Numbered from the stretch's first letter, positions 28,482 through 38,127 are shown. The stretch is DNA of 64,000 bases from Streptomyces rubrogriseus (GCF_027947575.1 NZ_CP116256.1:8347862-8411861), one strand, 5' to 3'. Numbers and translations: made by a program. The notes: generated by a model not told the origin, from the sequence alone.

Positions 28482-29957
28482 TCAGGTCTGTGCCATGTCC
28501 ACGAAGCGCGAGTAGTGGCCCTGGAAGGCGACCGTGATCGTCGCCGTCGGACCGTTACGGTGCTTGGCCACGATCAGGTCCGCCTCGCCCGCGCGCGGTG
28601 ACTCCTTCTCGTAGGCGTCCTCGCGGTGCAGCAGGATGACCATGTCGGCGTCCTGCTCGATCGAACCGGACTCACGCAGGTCGGAGACCATGGGCTTCTT
28701 GTCGGTGCGCTGTTCTGGGCCACGGTTCAGCTGGGAGAGCGCGATGACCGGGATCTCCAGCTCCTTCGCCAGCAGCTTGAGGTTACGGGACATGTCCGAG
28801 ACCTCCTGCTGCCGGCTCTCGGCGCGCTTCGAACCACCGGACTGCATCAGCTGGAGGTAGTCGATGACGACCAGCTTGAGGTCGTTGCGCTGTTTGAGGC
28901 GACGGCACTTGGCGCGGATCTCCATCATCGACAGGTTGGGGGAGTCGTCGATGTAGAGGGGGGCGGCCGAGACGTCGGGCATCCGGCGCGCCAGCCGGGT
29001 CCAGTCGTCGTCCGTCATCGTGCCGGACCGCATGTGGTGCAGCGCGACGCGGGCCTCGGCGGACAGCAGACGCATCGCGATCTCGTTGCGTCCCATTTCG
29101 AGCGAGAAGATGACGCTCGGCAGATTGTTCTTGATCGAGGCGGCCCGCGCGAAGTCCAGCGCCAGGGTGGACTTGCCCATCGCGGGACGTGCGGCGATGA
29201 CGATCATCTGCCCGGGGTGCAGGCCGTTGGTCAGCGAATCGAAGTCCGTGAAGCCCGTAGGCACACCGGTCATCTCGCCGCTGCGCGACCCGATCGCCTC
29301 GATCTCGTCGAGCGCTCCCTCCATGATGTCGCCGAGCGGCAGGTAGTCCTCGCTGGTGCGCTGCTCGGTGACGGCGTAGATCTCGGCCTGGGCGCGGTTG
29401 ACGATCTCGTCGACGTCGTCGTCGGCCGCGTACCCCATCTGTGTGATCCGGGTGCCGGCCTCGACCAGGCGGCGCAGCACCGCCCGCTCGTGCACGATCT
29501 CCGCGTAGTACGCGGCGTTCGCGGCCGTCGGCACCGTCTGGACGAGGGTGTGCAGGTACGAGGCGCCGCCGACCTTGTTGATCTCCCCGCGCTTGGTGAG
29601 CTCCGCGGCGATCGTGATGGGGTCGGCGGGCTCACCCTTGGCGTAGACGTCGAGGATGGCCTGGTAGACCGTCTCGTGGGCCGGCTTGTAGAAGTCGTGG
29701 CCCTTGAGGATCTCGACGACGTCGGCGATGGCGTCCTTGGACAGGAGCATCCCGCCGAGGACGGACTGCTCGGCGTCCAGGTCCTGCGGCGGCACCCGCT
29801 CGAAGGACGCGCCACCACCGTCCCACCCACTGTCCGGGCCGCGCTCGTGCTGTTCGTCCCGGCCGCGGCCGCCCTCACCGCGGCGGCGGGAAGCAGGCAG
29901 ACGATCACTGGGGCCGCTGTCGGCCCACGGGTCGTCCAAGGGCTCGGAAATGCTCAC
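28482..29957 (-). CDS. dnaB: Replicative DNA helicase DnaB
   Basis: DnaB, 491 residues, is the hexameric helicase that unwinds DNA at the replication fork. The N-terminal domain begins near VPPQDLDAEQSVLGGMLLSK; the RecA-like motor has Walker A ARPAMGKST, the DnaB-type SLEMGRNEIAMRLLSAEA, Walker B VVIDYLQLM, and LSQLNRGPEQR. The first 60 residues are a disordered Arg/Gly extension. There is no intein, since the length is normal. GTG at 29957 follows GGGAGGAGGTGG. The upstream gap holds DnaA boxes, so initiator-dependent control is possible. Confidence 0.96.
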   Translation of the reverse strand: MSISEPLDDPWADSGPSDRLPASRRRGEGGRGRDEQHERGPDSGWDGGGASFERVPPQDLDAEQSVLGGMLLSKDAIADVVEILKGHDFYKPAHETVYQAILDVYAKGEPADPITIAAELTKRGEINKVGGASYLHTLVQTVPTAANAAYYAEIVHERAVLRRLVEAGTRITQMGYAADDDVDEIVNRAQAEIYAVTEQRTSEDYLPLGDIMEGALDEIEAIGSRSGEMTGVPTGFTDFDSLTNGLHPGQMIVIAARPAMGKSTLALDFARAASIKNNLPSVIFSLEMGRNEIAMRLLSAEARVALHHMRSGTMTDDDWTRLARRMPDVSAAPLYIDDSPNLSMMEIRAKCRRLKQRNDLKLVVIDYLQLMQSGGSKRAESRQQEVSDMSRNLKLLAKELEIPVIALSQLNRGPEQRTDKKPMVSDLRESGSIEQDADMVILLHREDAYEKESPRAGEADLIVAKHRNGPTATITVAFQGHYSRFVDMAQT

Positions 29958-30416
29958 CGAGCCACCTCCTCCCGTCCGCCGAGCGGACCTCGCCGTGCCC
30001 CTCATTTCTACGGCACGGCACTGACAAATAGGACGCCCAACTCCGGTTCTGGCGCGTCGGTTTTGTGAGGGTTCACCGGCCGACGGACGGAGCGGGCGCC
30101 GGATAACCGTAGGCCTGCGGGCACCGTCAGCCAATCTGGTTATCCACAGGCCATGTGGACGACCGGCCAGATGCTGTGGAGAACTCCGCCAAACCTGTGC
30201 ACGACCCGGTGGACAGCCCTGTGAACAAGCCCGCACCGCGTCCCGAGAACCTTCCTTGAGCTGCGCCTTTACCGTCCACCGCCTGTGCAGAAGAAAAACT
30301 TTCCCAGTCGGATCAAGATCACTTCGAACCGTACCCAGAAGTACACGGTTCGAGATCGGATGTAAGGGCCGTCAAAGCTTTGCATCTCTTACCTGTGGAC
30401 GATTAGATTGGTGCTC
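29958..30416. promoter_or_regulatory. 459-bp dnaB-MATE intergenic region with DnaA boxes
   Basis: This gap holds one perfect DnaA box, TTATCCACA at 30140-30148. One-mismatch copies on the other strand are at 30154-30162 (TGTGGACGA), 30175-30183 (TGTGGAGAA), 30220-30228 (TGTGAACAA) and 30394-30402 (TGTGGACGA). The group is unusually dense for a spacer. TAGATT at 30404-30409 is a likely -10 for the exporter gene. No ORF is credible. Confidence 0.7.
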
Positions 30417-31754
30417 ATGACACAGGCCCCCGCGCGCACCCGGACCGCCCGGCGCCGGCACGACCGAGAGATCGTCGCGCTGGCCGTTCCGGCCTTCGGC
30501 GCGCTCGTCGCCGAGCCCCTCTTCGTCATGGCCGACAGCGCCATCGTCGGCCATCTCGGAACCGCTCAGCTCGCCGGACTCGGCATCGCCTCGGCCCTGC
30601 TCACCACGGCCGTCAGCGTGTTCGTCTTCCTGGCCTACGCCACCACCGCGGCCGTCTCGCGCCGCGTCGGCGCGGGCGACCTGCAAGCCGCGATCCGTCA
30701 GGGCATGGACGGCATCTGGCTGGCACTGCTGCTCGGCGCCGTCGTCGTCGCCGTCTTTCTGCCTGCGGCCCCCTCGCTCGTAGAACTTTTCGGCGCATCC
30801 GACACCGCGGCCCCCTACGCCACGACGTATCTGCGGGTTTCCTCCCTCGGCATCCCCGCCATGCTCGTGGTGCTGGCTTCGACCGGTGTCCTGAGGGGAC
30901 TGCAGAACACCCGGACCCCTCTCTATGTGGCCGTGGCCGGCTTCATCGCCAACGCCGTCCTCAACGTCCTGCTCGTCTACGGCGCCGGACTCGGCATCGC
31001 GGGCTCCGCCTGGGGCACCGTCATCGCCCAGTGCGGCATGGCCGCGGTCTACCTGTGGGTGGTCGTCCGGGGGGCCCGACGACACGGTGCCTCCTTGCGC
31101 CCGGACCTGGCCGGCATCAGGGCTTCCGCTCAGGCCGGGGTGCCACTGCTGGTGCGCACGCTCTCCCTGCGGGCGATCCTCATGATCGCCACGGCCGTGG
31201 CGGCCCGCCTCGGTGACGCCGACATCGCCGCACATCAGATCGTCCTGTCCCTGTGGAGCCTGCTCGCGTTCGCCCTCGACGCCATCGCCATCGCGGGGCA
31301 GGCCATCATCGGCCGCTATCTGGGCGCGGACGACGCCCAGGGTGCGCGCGAAGCGTGTCGCAGGATGGTGGAGTGGGGCGTCGCGGTCGGGGTCGTACTG
31401 GGTCTGCTCGTGGTGCTGTCCCGCCCGGTGTTCCTGCCCCTGTTCACCGGCGACTCCATGGTCAAGGACGCCGCGCTGCCCGCGCTGGTCATCGTGGCCG
31501 TCGCACAACCGGTCTGCGGTGTGGTCTTCGTCCTGGACGGGGTCCTCATGGGTGCGGGCGACGGCCCCTATCTTGCCTGGGCCATGCTGCTCACTCTGGC
31601 GGTCTTCACTCCCGCGGCGCTCCTCGTCCCGACGCTCGGCGGAGGGCTCACCGCCCTGTGGTCAGCCATGACGCTGATGATGGCGATGCGTCTGGTGACG
31701 TTGTGGCTGCGTACCCGATCGGGACGCTGGATCGTCACCGGGGCGACGCGCTGA
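30417..31754 (+). CDS. MATE family efflux transporter (DinF-like)
   Basis: A 445-residue MATE exporter with 12 predicted helices. It carries the family N-terminus EIVALAVPAFGALVAEPLFV and MADSAIVGHLGTAQLAGLGI, and repeats the pattern in the second half (AHQIVLSLWSLLAFALDAIA). MATE pumps expel cationic drugs using Na+ or H+. The TAGATT -10 ends eight bases before the ATG at 30417 and no ribosome site exists, so the mRNA is probably leaderless. It converges with rplI. Confidence 0.9.
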   Translation: MTQAPARTRTARRRHDREIVALAVPAFGALVAEPLFVMADSAIVGHLGTAQLAGLGIASALLTTAVSVFVFLAYATTAAVSRRVGAGDLQAAIRQGMDGIWLALLLGAVVVAVFLPAAPSLVELFGASDTAAPYATTYLRVSSLGIPAMLVVLASTGVLRGLQNTRTPLYVAVAGFIANAVLNVLLVYGAGLGIAGSAWGTVIAQCGMAAVYLWVVVRGARRHGASLRPDLAGIRASAQAGVPLLVRTLSLRAILMIATAVAARLGDADIAAHQIVLSLWSLLAFALDAIAIAGQAIIGRYLGADDAQGAREACRRMVEWGVAVGVVLGLLVVLSRPVFLPLFTGDSMVKDAALPALVIVAVAQPVCGVVFVLDGVLMGAGDGPYLAWAMLLTLAVFTPAALLVPTLGGGLTALWSAMTLMMAMRLVTLWLRTRSGRWIVTGATR

Positions 31755-31756
31755 CC

Positions 31757-31770
31757 GTTTCACGTGAAAC
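31757..31770. promoter_or_regulatory. parS: parS site (perfect) after the MATE gene
   Basis: GTTTCACGTGAAAC, 2 bp after the MATE stop codon and just before the bidirectional terminator. Confidence 0.95.
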
Positions 31771-31791
31771 ACGGCTTCGAGCACGGTCACG

Positions 31792-31832
31792 AAGAGGGGC
31801 CGCATCCCCCGACGGGAGATGCGGCCCCTCTT
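31792..31832. terminator. Bidirectional terminator between MATE gene and rplI
   Basis: Perfect 15-bp arms (AAGAGGGGCCGCATC and complement) around an 11-nt loop, with A-run on one side and T on the other, between convergent genes. Confidence 0.9.
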
Positions 31833-31854
31833 ATCGCTTCAGCGAGAGCAGTGC

Positions 31855-32301
31855 TCAGGCAGCGACGACCTCGATGCTGACCTTGGCGTCAACCTCGGGG
31901 TGCAGACGCACGGACGTCTCGTGGGCGCCCAGGGTCTTGATCGGCGAGCCCAGCTCGATGCGGCGCTTGTCGACCTCGGGGCCACCGGCGGCCTTGATCG
32001 CCGAAGCGACGTCGGCCGGGGTGACGGAACCGAAGAGACGACCGGCGTCGCCGGAGCGGACGGCCAGACGGACCTTCACACCCTCGAGCTGGGCCTTCAC
32101 CTGGTTGGCCTGCTCGATGGTCTGGATCTCGTGGATCTTGCGAGCGCGACGGATCTGCGCCACGTCCTTCTCGCCACCCTTGGTCCAGCGGATAGCGAAC
32201 TTCCGCGGGATCAGGTAGTTGCGAGCGTAACCGTCCTTGACGTCGACGACGTCGCCCGCGGCACCGAGGCCGGAAACCTCGTGGGTGAGGATGATCTTCA
32301 T
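31855..32301 (-). CDS. rplI: 50S ribosomal protein L9
   Basis: L9, 148 residues. [20 protein letters not shown] followed by [16 protein letters not shown] is the N-terminal signature that binds 23S rRNA; a long helix (residues about 45-75) joins it to the C-terminal domain ([20 protein letters not shown]). It is last in the rpsF-ssb-rpsR-rplI operon, 18 bp after rpsR. Confidence 0.98.
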   Translation of the reverse strand: MKIILTHEVSGLGAAGDVVDVKDGYARNYLIPRKFAIRWTKGGEKDVAQIRRARKIHEIQTIEQANQVKAQLEGVKVRLAVRSGDAGRLFGSVTPADVASAIKAAGGPEVDKRRIELGSPIKTLGAHETSVRLHPEVDAKVSIEVVAA

Positions 32302-32319
32302 GTTTCGGTCACCCTTCCC

Positions 32320-32556
32320 TTATCGCGCGGTGGAGGTGTAGGGCAGCAGCGCCATCTCACGGCTGTTCTTCACGGCCGTGGCGACGTCGCGCTGGTGCTG
32401 GGTGCAGTTGCCGGTCACGCGGCGGGCACGGATCTTGCCGCGGTCGGAAATGAACTTCCGCAGCATGTTCGTGTCCTTGTAGTCCACGTACGTGACCTTG
32501 TCCTTGCAGAACGCGCAGACCTTCTTCTTCGGCTTGCGCACAGGCGGCTTAGCCAT
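32320..32556 (-). CDS. rpsR: 30S ribosomal protein S18
   Basis: S18, 78 residues: [20 protein letters not shown] and the conserved [20 protein letters not shown]. The C-x-x-C plus a later Cys is the zinc-binding (C+) form; Streptomyces also have C-minus paralogs used in zinc starvation, so this is likely the main copy. It is third in the operon, between ssb and rplI. Confidence 0.98.
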   Translation of the reverse strand: MAKPPVRKPKKKVCAFCKDKVTYVDYKDTNMLRKFISDRGKIRARRVTGNCTQHQRDVATAVKNSREMALLPYTSTAR

Positions 32557-32602
32557 GATGTTTCTCCTGTGTGATCAAGAAGTGTGGGTAGAGCCCGTCC
32601 CT

Positions 32603-33199
32603 TTAGAAGGGGGGCTCGTCCGAGTAGCCGCCACCGCCGCCGGAGCCACCGCCCCAGCCGCCGCCACCCTGGCCGCCACCGCCCTGCTGGCCACCGGCGG
32701 GAGCACCACCGGTCGCCCAGGGGTCGTCGGCTAGCGCGCCGCCGCCCTGCTGGCCGCCACCGGGGCCGCCGCCCCAGCCGCCGCCACCCTGGCCGCCACC
32801 GCCGCCGTAACCGCCCTGGCCGCCGCGGCCCTGGCCGGAGGTCTTGGTGACCTTGGCCGTGGCGCTGCGCAGGCTGGCGCCGACCTCGTCGACGTCCAGC
32901 TCGTAGACCGTGCGCTTGACGCCCTCACGGTCCTCGTAGGACCGCTGCTTCAGCCGGCCCTGCACGATGACGCGCATGCCTCGCTGGAGCGACTCGGCGA
33001 CGTTCTCCGCCGCCTGACGCCAGACCGAGCAGGTCAGGAAGAGGCTTTCGCCGTCCTTCCACTCGTTCGTCTGGCGGTCGAAGGTGCGGGGAGTCGACGC
33101 GACGCGGAACTTCGCGACGGCCGCACCGGACGGGGTGAAGCGCAGCTCGGGGTCGTCGACAAGATTGCCGACGACCGTGATGACGGTCTCGCCTGCCAT
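32603..33199 (-). CDS. ssb: Single-stranded DNA-binding protein
   Basis: SSB, 198 residues. The OB-fold occupies residues about 1-110 ([40 protein letters not shown]). A glycine-rich, highly repetitive linker follows ([13 protein letters not shown] units), then an acidic/hydrophobic tip SDEPPF that normally docks partner proteins. It coats single-stranded DNA during replication and repair. This is the operon copy between rpsF and rpsR, hence the housekeeping SsbA. Confidence 0.97.
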   Translation of the reverse strand: MAGETVITVVGNLVDDPELRFTPSGAAVAKFRVASTPRTFDRQTNEWKDGESLFLTCSVWRQAAENVAESLQRGMRVIVQGRLKQRSYEDREGVKRTVYELDVDEVGASLRSATAKVTKTSGQGRGGQGGYGGGGGQGGGGWGGGPGGGQQGGGALADDPWATGGAPAGGQQGGGGQGGGGWGGGSGGGGGYSDEPPF

Positions 33200-33279
33200 G
33201 GGGAACCTCTCGGCGGGTTTGCTGCTCTGGCTGCTTGGTTGCTGCTACTCGAATCCCGGAATCAGCTGAGCGGGAAGGC

Positions 33280-33570
33280 TCAGTGCATCTCGGGACGGAG
33301 GACCTTGGTCCGGAGGACCGACTCGTTCAGGTTCATCTGGCGGTCGAGCTCCTTGACGACCGCAGGCTCGGCCTGCAGGTCGATGACCGAGTAGATGCCC
33401 TCGGGCTTCTTCTTGATCTCGTACGAGAGACGACGACGGCCCCAGGTGTCGACCTTCTCGACCTTTCCGCCGCCGTCACGGACGACAGAGAGGAAGTTCT
33501 CGATCAGCGGGGAGACAGAGCGCTCCTCGAGATCGGGGTCGAGGATGACCATCACCTCGTAGTGACGCAT
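33280..33570 (-). CDS. rpsF: 30S ribosomal protein S6
   Basis: S6, 96 residues: [20 protein letters not shown] at the N-terminus and [20 protein letters not shown] in the middle, both family hallmarks. ATG at 33570 follows AAAGGAGGTGG, a near-perfect ribosome site. It is first in rpsF-ssb-rpsR-rplI; the promoter should lie in the 275-bp gap to 33845, where I see no clear hexamer pair. Confidence 0.98.
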   Translation of the reverse strand: MRHYEVMVILDPDLEERSVSPLIENFLSVVRDGGGKVEKVDTWGRRRLSYEIKKKPEGIYSVIDLQAEPAVVKELDRQMNLNESVLRTKVLRPEMH

Positions 33571-33845
33571 GTGGAACCCACCTCCTTTGGACTCAGCGGC
33601 CACGGTCGTTCCGTGGCAGGAGGGTTGCGATGCGTTCGCACCGGCATCAACGAGTAAACCAGGACCCACTGACAATCGGGCTTCCTCCGAGGAGGTGGCC
33701 CGGCCGGGGACGGCAACAGACACCGGTGCGGAAGGTACAGCGTACCCGGCCGTCGCCCTGCGGTTGAAATCCGGCCCCGGGGGGACACAATCGGTAGTCA
33801 GGGATGTGAGGGCTAAAACACACTGCCTTCGGCAGGAGGTTCTCC

Positions 33846-34151
33846 ATGGCACAGATCATGCGACCCGCCAGGCCCCGGACCGGCCTGCTGGCCACCGACG
33901 GCAAACGACACCCCCTCCAAGACGCACTGCTGGCCGTGACCGTGGTGCTCGGGGTGCTCGCCCTGGCCACCGCGAGCTTCCGGGGACTGCACGTCCTGAC
34001 CTCCTGGGCGGGGCTGCTCGGTGTCCTGACCGGTGGGTTCGGCCAGTACGTGTCCGAGACGACACGGGAACGCTTCGGCCTGGTACTCGGACTCGGTGCC
34101 TCCGCACTCGGACTGTTCTTCGGCATCTACCACGGCGGGCTCATCGGCTGA
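33846..34151 (+). CDS. Small membrane protein of unknown function
   Basis: A 101-residue protein with a basic N-terminus and three hydrophobic segments ([59 protein letters not shown]). The SETTRERFG loop is polar. No known family is recognised. It diverges from rpsF. A small hairpin CTGCC-TTC-GGCAG abuts the GGAGG ribosome site, which might tune translation. Confidence 0.83.
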   Translation: MAQIMRPARPRTGLLATDGKRHPLQDALLAVTVVLGVLALATASFRGLHVLTSWAGLLGVLTGGFGQYVSETTRERFGLVLGLGASALGLFFGIYHGGLIG

Positions 34152-34302
34152 CGCCCGTCGGCTGATGCTCCTCGGCGGCCGCCCGCCGCACGAGCCCTTC
34201 CAGCCGTACGCCGGACGGGGCGCTCACAGGGCGCAGTAGGCTTCGCGCGAGAGCCGGAGCCCCTGTACCCATGGGGACACACCAGCCCGAGGAGCGCCCC
34301 GA

Positions 34303-35424
34303 ATGAGCCTGACCCTGAGGACCATCAGTCGCGAGCAGCATCTGGCCTACATCCAGAGCCTGCCGGCGGCGAGTCACATGCAGGTCCCGGCATGGGCGGA
34401 CGTCAAGGCGGAATGGCGCTCGGAGAACCTCGGCTGGTTCGACGACCGCACCGGTGAGCTGGTCGGTGTGGGTCTGGTCCTGTACCGGCAGCTGCCCAAG
34501 ATCAAGCGTTACCTCGCGTACCTGCCCGAGGGCCCGGTCATCAACTGGTTCGCGCCGAACCTCCAGGACTGGATGGAGCCGATGCTGGCGCACCTCAAGC
34601 AGCAGGGCGCCTTCTCCGTGAAGATGGGCCCGCCGGTGATCATCCGGCGCTGGGACGCGACGTCGATCAAGAAGGGCATCCAGGACCCGGACGTCAAGCG
34701 ACTGCGGGACATAGAGGCGGACCACATCGAGCCGCGCGCGTTCGAAGTGGCCGACAAGCTGCGCCGCATGGGCTGGCAGCAGGGCGAGGACGGCGGCGCC
34801 GGCTTCGGCGACGTGCAGCCCCGTTACGTCTTCCAGGTGCCGTTGGCCAACCGCTCCCTGGAAGAGGTCCACAAGAACTTCAACCAGCTGTGGCGCCGCA
34901 ACATCAAGAAGGCCGAGAAGGCCGGTGTCGAGGTCGTCCAGGGCGGCTACCACGACCTCGAGGAGTGGCAGCGCCTGTACGAGATCACGGCCGTGCGCGA
35001 CCACTTCCGGCCGCGCCCGCTGTCGTACTTCCAGCGCATGTGGGCGGCCCTCAACAACGAGGACCCCAACCGCATGCGGCTGTACTTCGCCCGGCACAAC
35101 GGGGTCAACCTGTCGGCGGCGACCATGCTGGTCGTCGGCGGACACGTCTGGTACTCCTACGGCGCCTCCGACAACATCGGTCGCGAGGTCCGGCCGTCGA
35201 ACGCCATGCAGTGGGCCATGCTCCGCGACTCCTACGCGCTGGGCGCCACCGTCTACGACCTGCGCGGCATCTCCGACTCGCTGGACGAGAGCGACCACCT
35301 CTTCGGCCTGATCCAGTTCAAGGTGGGTACGGGCGGTCAGGCGGCCGAGTACCTCGGCGAGTGGGACTTCCCGCTGAACAAGCTGCTCCACAAGGCGCTC
35401 GACATCTACATGTCGCGCCGCTGA
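34303..35424 (+). CDS. femX: FemX-type peptidoglycan bridge aminoacyltransferase
   Basis: A 373-residue FemAB-family (tandem GNAT-like) enzyme that transfers an amino acid from aminoacyl-tRNA to the third residue of the lipid-linked stem peptide. Visible marks are AASHMQVPAWADVKAEWRSE, KRYLAYLPEGPVINW, and the late RPSNAMQWAMLRDSYALGAT followed by YDLRGISDS. In S. coelicolor the core FemX adds the single glycine branch. AGGAG lies eight bases before the ATG at 34303. The racemase-like gene follows 60 bp downstream. Confidence 0.92.
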   Translation: MSLTLRTISREQHLAYIQSLPAASHMQVPAWADVKAEWRSENLGWFDDRTGELVGVGLVLYRQLPKIKRYLAYLPEGPVINWFAPNLQDWMEPMLAHLKQQGAFSVKMGPPVIIRRWDATSIKKGIQDPDVKRLRDIEADHIEPRAFEVADKLRRMGWQQGEDGGAGFGDVQPRYVFQVPLANRSLEEVHKNFNQLWRRNIKKAEKAGVEVVQGGYHDLEEWQRLYEITAVRDHFRPRPLSYFQRMWAALNNEDPNRMRLYFARHNGVNLSAATMLVVGGHVWYSYGASDNIGREVRPSNAMQWAMLRDSYALGATVYDLRGISDSLDESDHLFGLIQFKVGTGGQAAEYLGEWDFPLNKLLHKALDIYMSRR

Positions 35425-35484
35425 CCGCACCGCCCATCCCCGATCCGCACTCTGACAGCCACGAGAAAGGTTCCAGGTCCGGCC

Positions 35485-36516
35485 ATGGCGCTCACGCTCT
35501 ACGTCGACACCGCGCGCTGGCGGGCGCACCACAAGCACGTGCAGGAGCAGTTCCCCGGACTGGTCCCGGTCTGCAAGGGCAACGGCTACGGATTCGGTCA
35601 CGAGCGGCTGGCGGAGGAGGCAACGCGGCTGGGCTCGGACGTGCTGGCCGTCGGCACCACCTACGAGGCCGCCCGGATCAAGGACTTCTTCGGCGGCGAC
35701 CTCCTGGTCCTCACGCCGTACCGCCGCGGTGAGGAGCCCGTTCCGCTGCCCGACCGGGTCGTGCGCTCGGTGTCGTCCATCGACGGGGTGTACGGCCTGG
35801 TGGGCGCGCGCGTGGTCATCGAGGTGATGTCCTCGATGAAGCGGCACGGCATCAGCGAGCAGGACCTGCCGCAGCTGCACGCCGCCATAGAGAACGTCCG
35901 GCTGGAGGGCTTCGCCATCCACCTGCCGCTGGACCGTACCGACGGCTCGGACGCCGTCGAGGAGGTCATCGGCTGGATGGACCGGCTGCGCGCGGCCCGG
36001 CTGCCGCTGCACACCATGTTCGTCAGCCATCTCAAGGCCGACGAACTGGCCCGGCTCCAGCAGCAGTTCCCGCAGACGCGCTTCCGCGCCCGGATCGGCA
36101 CCCGGCTGTGGCTGGGAGACCATGAGGCCACCGAGTACCGCGGTGCGGTCCTGGACGTCACGCGCGTCGCCAAGGGCGAGCGGTTCGGCTACCGGCAGCA
36201 GAAGGCCGCCTCGGACGGCTTCCTGGTGGTCGTGGCGGGCGGCACGTCGCACGGCGTGGGGCTGGAGGCCCCGAAGGCGCTGCACGGCGTCATGCCGCGT
36301 GCCAAGGGGGTCGCCCGGGCCGGCCTCGCCACGGTCAACCGGAATCTCTCGCCGTTCGTCTGGAGCGGCAAGCAGCGTTGGTTCGCCGAGCCGCCGCACA
36401 TGCAGGTGTCGATCCTGTTCGTTCCCTCGGACGCGTCGGAGCCCCAGGTGGGTGACGAACTGGTGGCCCACCTTCGGCACACCACCACGCAGTTCGACCG
36501 CATCCTCGACCGCTAG
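35485..36516 (+). CDS. Alanine racemase N-domain (PLP) protein
   Basis: A 343-residue fold-type III PLP protein. LVPVCKGNGYGFGHERLAEE is the alanine-racemase PLP-lysine motif (K-x-x-x-Y-G) near residue 30, and ARIGTRLWLGD is the later phosphate-binding segment. A normal alanine racemase is about 370-390 residues with the K-A-N/D-A-Y-G form; here the Ala after Lys is Gly and the C-terminal domain is short and atypical. It follows femX, so a cell-wall amino-acid role is inferred, but enzymatic activity is unproven. Confidence 0.82.
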   Translation: MALTLYVDTARWRAHHKHVQEQFPGLVPVCKGNGYGFGHERLAEEATRLGSDVLAVGTTYEAARIKDFFGGDLLVLTPYRRGEEPVPLPDRVVRSVSSIDGVYGLVGARVVIEVMSSMKRHGISEQDLPQLHAAIENVRLEGFAIHLPLDRTDGSDAVEEVIGWMDRLRAARLPLHTMFVSHLKADELARLQQQFPQTRFRARIGTRLWLGDHEATEYRGAVLDVTRVAKGERFGYRQQKAASDGFLVVVAGGTSHGVGLEAPKALHGVMPRAKGVARAGLATVNRNLSPFVWSGKQRWFAEPPHMQVSILFVPSDASEPQVGDELVAHLRHTTTQFDRILDR

Positions 36517-36538
36517 CGAGCAGGCTCGGCCGGAGAGA

Positions 36539-36578
36539 GGGCCGTACACGGCGTCCTTGTGATCCTCGTGTACGGCCC
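36539..36578. terminator. Bidirectional terminator
   Basis: Perfect 12-bp arms GGGCCGTACACG / CGTGTACGGCCC around a 16-nt loop, between convergent genes (racemase-like and GT87-like). Confidence 0.85.
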
Positions 36579-36591
36579 TTCACACGCTCGC

Positions 36592-38091
36592 TCAGACCGA
36601 ACCGTTCGGCTGCCGGCCCTTGCCCCAGTGCACCTGGGGCCCCTCGAAGTGGGCCGTGGGCCGCTCGGTCCGCGCCGCGGGGCCAAGGACGAAGACGTCC
36701 TCCGCACCGTCCAGCACACCGCCCGACGGGTCGTCGTCACCCGTCCGCCGGACCGGGTCCCGGTCCGGCATCAGAATGTCGCGCACGACCATGGCGCAGA
36801 GGAACAGCGTTCCCAGCAGGTGCAGGCCGATGGCCCAGTGGTAGCCGTCCGTGGGCAACCCCTTGTGGGCGTCCCCACTGGTCGTGTACGCGAGGTACAT
36901 CCAGATACCGAGGAAGTAGGCGACCTCGCACGCCTGCCAGATCAGGAAGTCCCGCCACTTCGGCCGGGCCAGCGCGGCCAGCGGCACCAGCCAGAGCACG
37001 TACTGCGGTGAGTAGACCTTGTTGGTGAGGATGAACGCCGCGACGATCAGAAAGGCGAGCTGGGCGAACCGCGGGCGCCGGGGCGCGGTCAACGTGAGCG
37101 CCGCGACGGCGCCGCAGCACAGCAGCATCAGAAGCGTGGCGAGGGTGTTGACGGTCTCGGTGCTGGGCGGGTTGTCGGAGTTCTGGACGAGGATCAGCCA
37201 GAAGGACCCGAAGTCCACGCCCCGTTCCTGGCTGAACGTGTAGAACTTCGACCAGCCGTCGAAGGCGTAGAGCATCACCGGCAGGTTCACCACCAGCCAG
37301 GCGACGGCCGCACCCCCCAGCGCCGCTGCGAACGCCCGCCATTTGCCCGCACGCCAGCACAGGACGAGCAAGGGCCCGAGGATGAGGAAGGGGTAGAGCT
37401 TGGCGGCCGTGGCCAGGCCCAGCAGCACACCGAAGGCCAGCGGACGCTCCCGGGACCACATGAGGACGGCGGCGGCCGTCAGGGCGACGGCCAGCAGGTC
37501 CCAGTTGACGGTGGCGGTCAGCGCGAAGGCGGGGGCCAGGGCGACCAGCAGACCGTCCCAGGGGCGCCGGGTGTGCGTGCGGGTCACGCAGACGGCGATC
37601 ACGGCCGCACAGACCATGAGCATCCCGGCGTTGACCATCCAGTACCACTGTTCCTGGTGCTGGATGCTGCCGCTGCCCGGCGTGAGCCAGGACGCGACCT
37701 CCATGAACAGGCCGGTCAACACGGGGTACTCCAGGTACTCCATGTCGCCGGGGAGCTTGTCGAAGTACGGCACGAGCCCGTCGACGAAACCGCGGCCCTG
37801 GTAGAGGTGCGGGATGTCCGAGTAGCACGCGTGCGTGTACTGGGAGCTGGCTCCGAAGAACCAGGCCCCGTTGTAGCAGGGTGCCTTCTGGACCAGTCCG
37901 AGGGCGAACATGCCGATCGCCACCAGCGCGATCACTCGGACGGGGGTCCACCAGGACGTACCGAGCAGGGCACGTCGTCCCAGCGGGCCGCCGATCAGCT
38001 CGCTGCCGGCTGCGGCGACCGGGTCCTCCGTGGTCGGCCGCACCGGATCCGGCTCGTGCACGCTCGCTGGCGTCGATTCTGCACTGGGCAT
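36592..38091 (-). CDS. GT87-type (DUF2029) membrane glycosyltransferase
   Basis: A 499-residue polytopic protein with about ten hydrophobic helices, resembling the polyprenol-phosphate-mannose dependent DUF2029/GT87 family. Marks are ASSQYTHACYSDIPHLYQGR, LEYPVLTGLFMEVASWL, AAKLYPFLILGPLLVL and NKVYSPQYVLWLVPLAAL. Mycobacterial relatives (PimE and homologs) add mannose on the outer membrane face. A cytosolic acidic tail follows. ATG at 38091 has AGGA eight bases upstream. It is downstream of the PBP gene on the same strand, separated by a terminator-like hairpin and two parS-like sites. Confidence 0.83.
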   Translation of the reverse strand: MPSAESTPASVHEPDPVRPTTEDPVAAAGSELIGGPLGRRALLGTSWWTPVRVIALVAIGMFALGLVQKAPCYNGAWFFGASSQYTHACYSDIPHLYQGRGFVDGLVPYFDKLPGDMEYLEYPVLTGLFMEVASWLTPGSGSIQHQEQWYWMVNAGMLMVCAAVIAVCVTRTHTRRPWDGLLVALAPAFALTATVNWDLLAVALTAAAVLMWSRERPLAFGVLLGLATAAKLYPFLILGPLLVLCWRAGKWRAFAAALGGAAVAWLVVNLPVMLYAFDGWSKFYTFSQERGVDFGSFWLILVQNSDNPPSTETVNTLATLLMLLCCGAVAALTLTAPRRPRFAQLAFLIVAAFILTNKVYSPQYVLWLVPLAALARPKWRDFLIWQACEVAYFLGIWMYLAYTTSGDAHKGLPTDGYHWAIGLHLLGTLFLCAMVVRDILMPDRDPVRRTGDDDPSGGVLDGAEDVFVLGPAARTERPTAHFEGPQVHWGKGRQPNGSV

Positions 38092-38127
38092 GGGGCACAT
38101 CCTGCCGTACGAGACTGAGAACACGAC

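Noticed and set aside
28482..29957. Intein in dnaB
   Set aside because: Some bacterial dnaB genes carry one, but the 491-residue length is normal and the motifs are uninterrupted.
32603..32830. Tandem repeat array in the ssb 3' end
   Set aside because: It is the coding for the Gly-rich linker of SSB, in frame and typical for actinobacteria.
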